Part shown: positions 56,546 to 64,000 of the stretch, piece after piece | Layout of the letters: every line of letters begins with the position of its first letter | How positions within the stretch are numbered: position 1 is the first letter of the stretch | NCBI GenBank assembly: GCA_003254925.1 | Contig: QANZ01006581.1 | Span: forward strand, 1-64,000 | Origin: Chamaecrista fasciculata | Taxonomy: Eukaryota > Streptophyta > Magnoliopsida > Fabales > Fabaceae | Reading direction: 5' to 3' | Length of the DNA stretch: 64,000 nt | Notes under the pieces: generated by a model | Told to the model about the DNA's origin: nothing | Database searches by the model: none | The model's input: the letters and a program-made list of their open reading frames with translations, nothing else | Program-made: the position numbers and the translations under genes

Positions 56546-58540
56546 TACTTGGACAAAGTTGTTTTTTTTTTTTAACAAAAGCAGTTTGTTCGGCTTTTGG
56601 TTTGAAGTTGTTTCTATTGTCTATACCAAAAAAAAAATCCCAAGGAAACAAAATTTATAGCAGGAGAAAAGAAGGGCCTGTTTAATTCCTATTTCTAAAA
56701 ATTAGTTTTTAAAGTTGTTCCTACACTTATTTTTAAAATTAGCTTTTCTAAAATAAAAACTAAAAAAAATCTGTTTGATATTCTCATTTTACAAGATTAT
56801 TTTTAAAATAAAAGAATAAAAAAAGTGTTTGATAGCATTTTATTTTAGAAGGACCCAAGCATAGTTTGTTCATTTAGAAGGAGGAAAAAGTTTTGTATAA
56901 TTACGCTTTGCCACCGCCTCTTTTTAAAAAACAAAAAAAATTAAGATGAAAATAACTTTTAACTGTTCTGTATTTTAAGTTTTTTAAAATAGTATTATAT
57001 TTTTTATTTTTAAAACTCATCCAAAGAACAATGCAATTAAATAAGTTTTTTTATTTTTTTGTTTTAAAAAATTTAAAACTGTTTTTTAAAATGAAATCAA
57101 ACATGTCGAAAATGCCCTTTTTTTTTTTTGAAAAATTGCTCGACGTCATCCTAGGCCTCCTACCGCAAGTTACAGATTAACCTCCTCAAGTCCTAAGGAT
57201 TTATTGAAATAAGTTTTGCATATACCGATAAAAAAAAAATTTCACAGACAATTCCTGGTTCAAACTCAAGACTATTTACTAATTATGTTGGATTTTATTA
57301 ATAAAAAAATGCTTATTTTGTTTCTCTTACAAAGTGTTCTCCAATAGTATGAGTATATATGTGATTTCTAATTAAGTGATTTAATAAAGTTGTAATGCTT
57401 ATTAAGTGATGGTTTTTGACAATTTTTTTGTGGCGAATGGTTTTTGACAATTTATAAACTTAAATCATTATTTTTCTAGATTTAATTATAGAATTTGAAT
57501 AGAATATCATAATAATACCTTAAACTAAAAACATTTATGTATATTATGTACATTATAAATACATGTGTGAATATCAAATCCAATCATTATCTTCGTAGCC
57601 AACGAATAGTTGAATCTCTAGATCTAAAGAAATTTTAAAATAAACAATTTATTTATATAAAATATAACTCAATTATATAAATATAATATTATGATTTCTT
57701 ATATTGGGGCACATTCTATTTTTATCGTATCGGTATTTAATTGTATTGGATAAAATTTACATGTATAAATATTTTGATCATATTTAGTCTTACTATATAT
57801 TTTGCATGATAGACCTTGGTGACCTTTATATAATGATTTGTTCATTTATTTTCTAGATTTTTATATTCAACACTTGTATCATTGCATTTTAATTTATTTG
57901 TCCACTGCCACATAGTTACAACAATTGGTGCAATTTTACTTGCTAGCTAGGAATCACAACATGTGGATAATGATCTATTTTAAAAATAAATAATACTTTT
58001 CCATTTCAACATGACACAGCCCCAACCATCCTATTCGATTTTTCTTTAAATTATTTATGTGTTATCATCAATTGAATAAGATATATTGATCAAGTACAAA
58101 ATCATTCAAATGAATAGTTCCGATGAGATAATTTACATAATTTATTTGAGTTATATATTTTTTTTTGAACCATATTTGAGTTATATTTCAATAGATCTAT
58201 TTTCCATAAAAAAATAAGTTAAGAGCTTAACACGCAGTACATAAGCTGAAAAAGGTGAACCCATCATTTCACAAAGGAAAAAAAGAAAGTATAATACCAA
58301 CTGAGATTTTTGTATAATTGTATAATTGATATATAATTAGGCCCAAGATCTTATAATACTCCTAGAGCACATAGATTACATATTATTGAACTATATTTTT
58401 TGCTATCTTTATCAAGTTTAACTTCACAATCAATATTCTCTAATTTTTAACCTATAGAAAAACAAAAAACAAAATTAAATCAGTTCAACCAATTTTTTAT
58501 CTACTTTAGACCAATTTAACCAGTTCTTAATCGGTTGAGT
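56546..58540. other. AT-rich intergenic DNA
   Basis: No gene, RNA or bounded element recognised. Confidence 0.4.
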
Positions 58541-58548
58541 TTTGACCA

Positions 58549-59874
58549 GACCCGTCGTTAGGTGGCCAAAATACTTGAATCAATACACTACAGAGGTGCA
58601 ATCCAAGTCGATCTCTCGAGGAACTTTTGTGCAAAGTTTAAAAGCAAACAATACCAAATTATCATTAATCGGGTAAAAGCAAGGAAAAGTTGTTCTTTGA
58701 ATATTTATCTATGACCTAAAACAATAAATATTTTTGTGTTTTTGATTTAAAGGATTGAATTGAAAGAAATAATAATAAACGAATAGATTAACCAAATAGA
58801 GAAAGCACCCGACAGAGCAATTGGATTAAGCAATCATCACTACTAAAGATAAATTGAGTATTCCCACACAGATCATCCTAAGATAGTCACTAATAACTCA
58901 ATGACCTAGATTAACAACCCTATCATGTAAACACCTTAAACAAGATAGATCCACAATAAGAATTGAAAACCTCATTCAATTGATGATAAAAGAAGATCAA
59001 GAAACATAATCTTTATAACAATAACCATTGTCAAAGCTATACATCTATATATAACCAAACTAGTATAAACTCTAGAGTTACAATCAAGATAATATTGGAA
59101 GAATTAAATCAAGTTCCCAAATCAAGAAATAGAATCAAAATCACAAATAGTTATTAAGTTCAACTAGAAAATAAAAATAAGATAAACCCTAATTATAGTG
59201 TGAGAAAAACTCTCTATGTGAAACCCTAGCTCATGCTTGCCCCAATGCTCCTCTGGGTATGAAGATTTAGCTGCTCATGGTGTAGAGATGAACAAAATCA
59301 GATTGAATTGTCATGATCTCACAATAAGCTCCAAGAAGATGATTATAGCCAAGAAGGTGATCAAGAATGTGTATTCTCTCTCAAGACGTGTGTAACCCTT
59401 GAAATTGACCTAAAGATGTATTATATACTTAATTTTCGCCAAAACCAGGTTGAGCTATGTCAGAATCATTAAACTCGGGCTTGGGCTTTTAATATTAAAA
59501 TAACCACAAATTCTGTCGCGGAACTTGCCCACGACGAGATCTGGAAAATACAGATTTTTGTGCCGATTTGGTCTCTGACTCGTCTCCAATGATCTAGATC
59601 TTCCTTTGAGTATTCCAATGCTTTGGACTTCATTTAGAACTGTCAAAACACCAATAAACTATGTGAATTCTCAAGATAAAATGGATCAAACTAATAATAA
59701 AGATTAAACCTGAGAAAAATCACACAATTAATCACAAAATAGTCCAAATAAACATCAAACCTCAATGCATCATATTTTATCATAAAAGGACATAATGACA
59801 AGCAATTGAATCTCAAATAAATATAAAATACCTTAAAATATCATTAAAATGTATGATAAAATATGTTCATATCA
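58549..59874 (-). mobile_element. LTR-like block (probable gypsy LTR)
   Basis: On the minus strand it begins TGATATGAACATATTTTATC and runs about 1.3 kb to a region with 'gtattttggccacctaacgacggg' and 'gcttttacccgattaatg', phrases that I associate with a common class of plant gypsy-type LTRs. No PBS, coding sequence or second copy is in the window, so a solo LTR is the best reading, held loosely. Confidence 0.4.
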
Positions 59875-61015
59875 AGTTTCTTTCAAATTGGATGACTTTT
59901 TCATTAGTATAATTTGATTTTAAAAAGTCTTATTAATTGTATTAAGTTATTATTATTGTAAAAAAAAAAAGTTATGATGTGATAGTTGACTAATCAAGTT
60001 ACTTATATAAATCCAAAAAAAATATTGCTGATTTTTTTGTTTTGGGAAAAATGTATACTAATTGTCATCATGAGAAAAAAAAAGAATTATTGAAGAAGTT
60101 TCCAAAATGATGATATAGATGAATGGTTTTCGAGTAGTATGCAATAAGTGTGGTAATTGATATGATGAGAAATAATGAATTTGTGAAAGGAACAAGTTGA
60201 GACGCAATATATATCTATCATATTCAATCAACACATATATGGGTGAGGTGGTTTTTAATTAATTAGTTTGGCAAAAAAATTCCAGCTTGCATGATTTTTG
60301 TCTACACATTTGAATTTCTATAATTCGTAATTTTCCTATTAATAGATTACAGCTGTGAGGTCATCACACCAGCTGCCAATACCAATATATCACATTCATT
60401 CTTTCAATTTCTTTCAACTTCATTGCATCATCCAATATAATTCAAGTATCAACATCCCCTAATGTACCCACCCTCCCTAATTAGCTAGCTACTTAATTAC
60501 CCAACTTCTTCTTCTTCTTCTAATTTCTATTTATATTTATATTCAGCCCTAACCTTTTTTACTCAATTAATTCTCTCCCTCTATAATTAAGTATTGATCT
60601 CAACATTTGACCCATAATTGATTTCATATATATATATATATATATATGCCCATTATATGGTGCTTGCATGCATATATACTCAAGGATTATAAATGAATTA
60701 CTCCTGAATTGTTAAAGGACGCTATCTTATATCTCAAAATGTATATTAAGTCCTTTAAATCTAGCTATCAAAACATCAAAGATATTTTATTGATATAAAA
60801 AGATAGGTTAATGAAATTTGAGTTTAACACGAAAGGAGTCAGTATTTTGCAATGTACGTGATGAATAAGAAATAATTTTGAATGTAATATATTAATAAAA
60901 AGCTTTAACTCTAATCAGTTGAGGATCACTAAAGGAAAATTATATTGTATAATCAATCATATCTTATTTAACTAGCTTGCTTCAATTTATATTTTTTTTT
61001 TGGTAATGTCATAAG
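59875..61015. other. AT-rich intergenic DNA
   Basis: Nothing recognised beyond a TA microsatellite at 60628-60648 and CTT repeats at 60508-60520. Confidence 0.4.
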
Positions 61016-61017
61016 TT

Positions 61018-61180
61018 TCCTCCGCCTATCCGTGTAATGGTTTAAGCGAATACTAATCTCATTCGGATAACAGAGACGAAACGGTTGTGCCTTCTCAACA
61101 ATGTCGACTCTAAGGATTAAATCTGGGTCCTCTCACTTAGGGTGTAGCTCGTCAACCACTACACCAAACGTTTGTTGGTC
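61018..61180 (-). mobile_element. SINE-like element
   Basis: On the minus strand, TGGTGTAGTGG (61166-61156) resembles a tRNA box A and GGACCCAGATTTAATCC (61130-61114) a degenerate box B, followed by a non-tRNA body. No target duplication is identified. Confidence 0.45.
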
Positions 61181-61548
61181 AATTTATGTTTTAGTGTCTC
61201 ATGTTTGTAAGTATTTCGGTGGCACATGCAGTATAAATTTATTTAAAAGATATTAATAAACGTTATTATAATTGAAAAAATAATAGTTGTTTAAACACGA
61301 TGTATTGAATTTAAATTTTGAACCAGAGCTGGGTATATGAAAAAGAGTTTATTGACAAATATAAGTGGTTTTATACTTTGAGAAAAAGAAAAAAGTATTT
61401 AACTATTGATTAGAGGATATATCTTGTTCTTACTAAAAAAAATCTAAAAAATAGATGTTTTTAAAAAGTTAGAGAGAAATGTTATCAGTTATGGTAATAT
61501 AGAAAGTAAGGTCAGGAGAAGCTTTGAAGTGAATATATATATATACCC

Positions 61549-61710
61549 AAGTGGGTTTGGCCTAGTGGAAATATGCTAAGACCGTTAAGGCTCTCGAAGT
61601 ATTAAAGAACTATAGGTCTTGACCTCGAATCCTTGCGGAGAACATCCCCCGGAGGCACTATACCCTAGTTCCTGAGGAAGCACTATACCTCCACAGTTTT
61701 GAGTTCTACG
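61549..61710 (+). mobile_element. SINE-like element
   Basis: TGGCCTAGTGG at 61558-61568 fits box A and CTCGAATCC at 61624-61632 fits box B. A body with two similar 'cactatacc' blocks follows. It ends in a long TA microsatellite (61711-61739) and is preceded by another, which hides any target duplication. Confidence 0.5.
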
Positions 61711-62360
61711 AATATATATATATATATATATATATATATCATTGGATGGGTCTAAAAATAGTAAAGAGATATATAGAGATTAGAGAGTGCGTGTATAAGT
61801 GGAAAACCCCATGTCCATCCAACGTAATGTAGCACCTAGTTTGTGTCTCATTCAGCATTCAAACACAAATGCAAGATAAGAGTCGTGGGGGTACCAAGCT
61901 TTCCTTGTTTCCCATTTAATTATAACATACGCATTTATATATCCATCTCTGCCAACTAGCTTTTTCAATTAATCAAAGTATGAACTGTGCACACGTACAC
62001 ATATATACTCCCACATATAAATATTAATTATTATTATTGTATCAGTCAGACTCAGCTAGCTTCATATATATGTCGTATCCTATGTGCATAATTTCAAATT
62101 TAGTCTTATATTTTTGATGAGTTTTCAATTTGGTTATGTATCTTGATTTTTGCACTTTTGGTCTTGATGAGTTCTAAAATATCTAATATTAATAAAACAC
62201 CTTAAATATTCCTTTCTCCTGTGCTATAAATTAGTGCGGATCTCAATGTTCCCTTCTCATTCTATACCTTAACTCCAACAAGAGCAGACAAAAAGGCAAA
62301 TCAAAAGCTCTTCATACTTCTATATAGTGTTTGCCATATATATATTCATATAGGCCAGCC

Positions 62361-62977
62361 ATGGCTCTTACTCATAAACTTGTGTTAGCTTCACTTCTCA
62401 TCTCATTTTTCCTTCTTCACACCACTACTCTTCACGCTCATCCATCGGTAATTAATTCCCTCTAATTTTCTAATCCTCTTCAATTAATTTATATATATGT
62501 TATATACGTATGTTATATATATAAGTACTTAATTAACTTTTCCTCTGTTTTATTTTTTCTTTTGTTAAAGGAATGGCAGGTTGGAGAAGAAGAGGTAGAG
62601 GCAAAGGAGCAGAGTGTTGCTGTTGACAAGATAGGTATTATACATACTATACATATCTAATATGAAATGAATAATATATAAGCCCATAGCTTCGTATATA
62701 TTAATTATAAGTTTGTAATCAAATTATTAATAATATATTTAGGTAAATAATTACAGAGAGATTGAAATTAATAAAAAGTATATGTATAAATTCAGATTGT
62801 GATGGAGCATGTAGCGGGAGATGCCGTTTATCTTCACGGCCAAGGTTGTGTAAGCGAGCCTGTGGAACATGCTGTCAACGTTGTAACTGCGTGCCACCTG
62901 GCACTTCCGGCAACCAAAACCTCTGTCCCTGTTATGCTAGTTTGACCACCCACGGCGGCAAACGCAAGTGCCCTTAA
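62361..62977 (+). CDS. GASA/snakin cysteine-rich peptide
   Basis: Exons 62361-62447, 62571-62634 and 62796-62977 give 110 residues. The first 25 or so form a clear signal peptide (KLVLASLLISFFLLHTTTLHA), so the product is secreted. A short acidic propeptide-like linker (GEEEVEAKE) follows, then the C-terminal GASA domain of about 60 residues with all 12 conserved cysteines (CDGAC-GRC, C-RACGTCCQRCNCVPPGT, CPCY, KRKCP). The family is gibberellin-regulated and acts in growth, redox balance and defence; snakins are antimicrobial. A TATA-like 'tatatag' lies at 62321-62327, close to the ATG, so a more distal core promoter is also possible. The gene looks intact. Confidence 0.95.
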
Positions 62978-63010
62978 ACATTAAACATTTAAATTACATC
63001 TTAAAAAATA

Positions 63011-63468
63011 GGGTAAATTACGTATAAGGTTCATGTGGTTTGGTCTATTTATAGAAAAAAGGTCCATATGATTCAAAATATGATAAATAAGAGCTTGTGG
63101 TTTGCTCCGTTTACAAAAAGGGTCACAGTAGGTCTCACGTGACCTATTTTCACATACCAAATTCCTAATTTCTTTTCCATTGTGCAGAAATCGGACTCTA
63201 TCTCTACATCCTCACGAACCCTAACTTCCATTCTCGCCATTTTCTTCCGTTCTCGAACTTTAATCTTCAAAAATTAGGGATTGAGTATGAAGAAATGGGT
63301 CACGTGAGTTGCACATTGTCCTAATTTCGTTAATTTTAGATGACAAATACCTTTTGGGACCTTTTTTGTTAACGGAGCAAACCACGAACCCTTATTTGTC
63401 ATTTTTTAAACTATAAGGACTATTTCTGTAAATGGACCAAATTACGAAGACTTTTGAGTAATTTATCC
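63011..63468. mobile_element. Mutator-like foldback MITE
   Basis: 458 bp, ends GGGTAAATTACG and TAATTTATCC with long inverted arms and a perfect 9-bp target duplication TAAAAAATA (63002-63010 and 63469-63477). Same family as 15907-16385. It lies 33 bp after the GASA stop and so may sit in its 3' UTR. Confidence 0.9.
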
Positions 63469-63477
63469 TAAAAAATA

Positions 63478-64000
63478 TACAAGTTAATAATTAATCTCAT
63501 AAAATCATGAAATCAATACAGTTAAGAGAATGATAATTGAGAGCTTGAACTCTCATTAACATCATTCTATTATAGTTATATACCAACACGTTCTCGCCGG
63601 CATATGTATTATCATTTTATATATCTCCTCGAAACTACTATACAATGTTGTGTTTTCTTCCTCCTTCAATCCCTCATGATGTGTCTTTTCCTATTATATA
63701 TACTTCAATTTTGTCTCTGTCTTTTCTTTTCATTTTTTTTAAAAATACGTTGCTCCTGTATATGTACAATTGTCATTGTACTCTAATAAAATTCGGATTT
63801 TGGTTATGTATTTTGAATATATTTATTAGTGTTCAAATGGGTGAGCTAGTCATTTTGATTTTGGAGGCAATATTAAAGGCATGAGGTTAAAAGTAAATGC
63901 CTCCCAACTGTAAAATTTCCGTATCCAAGAGGTAACACCCCAAATGACTGTCTGAACTCTGAGCTATCAAAACTTCAGAAACAGAACATTTGTACAATGA
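63478..64000. other. AT-rich DNA to the window edge
   Basis: No gene is supported. The overlapping small plus-strand frames at 63604-63884 are low-complexity (Phe/Leu/Cys-rich) and without recognisable features. Confidence 0.4.

Overview
This is a nuclear genomic window from a plant, most likely a eudicot. The evidence is AT-rich intergenic DNA, short spliced genes with GT-AG introns, plant-only families (PADRE/DUF4228, GASA/snakin) and a dense mix of plant transposons. The species cannot be fixed from the sequence. Two long N gaps (20752-21689 and 31915-32539) and several single Ns show a draft assembly.

Seven gene models can be supported, six of them as host genes: MAGO nashi (10494-12731, +, 3 exons, 151 aa); cytochrome b5 (15471-18149, +, 3 exons, 133 aa, with a possible 60-codon upstream extension); a PADRE/DUF4228 protein (23898-24605, +, single exon); a BRE/BRCC45-like protein (41538-45566, +, 13 exons, 383 aa); beta-tubulin (49028-52454, +, 3 exons, 450 aa); a coiled-coil protein of unrecognised family (53531-55240, -, 5 exons, 407 aa). 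A GASA/snakin peptide (62361-62977, +, 3 exons, 110 aa) is the seventh. They do not form a pathway; they are ordinary independent genes in transposon-rich DNA.

Layout. 1-10164 is a nest of transposons: a long inverted repeat made of the 3' end of a Ty3/gypsy element facing its mirror image, split on the left by a nearly complete Ty1/copia element (241-6054, TSD TATAC) and on the right by a hAT-type MITE (6952-7298, 8-bp TSD), running into a 2.8-kb gypsy LTR. 10.2-18.2 kb holds MAGO and cytochrome b5, whose introns carry an LTR fragment, a MITE, a hairpin and a SINE. 18.5-22.7 kb is MITEs, a Helitron and a gap. 24.8-31.9 kb is GC-rich and unlike its surroundings: two unrelated tandem-repeat arrays flank a spliced, TATA-driven 1,099-codon minus-strand gene of the putative gypsy-type transposon family. 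This layout resembles the hypervariable 3' region and antisense extra ORF of Tat-lineage gypsy elements. 32.5-41.4 kb is AT-rich with several small Helitrons, MITEs, an snRNA-type promoter motif and a solo-LTR-like block that ends about 170 bp before the BRCC45 start. 41.5-55.2 kb is the most gene-dense part. 55.2-62.3 kb has no gene that I can see, only repeats.

Most interesting points: a 44-bp near-perfect hairpin inside beta-tubulin intron 2 (miRNA-precursor-like); the antisense spliced transposon gene between tandem arrays; the head-to-head gypsy palindrome; a frame-preserving 276-nt open cassette inside a BRCC45 intron; a possible mitochondrial presequence in frame with cytochrome b5; and an isolated USE plus TATA with snRNA-gene spacing.
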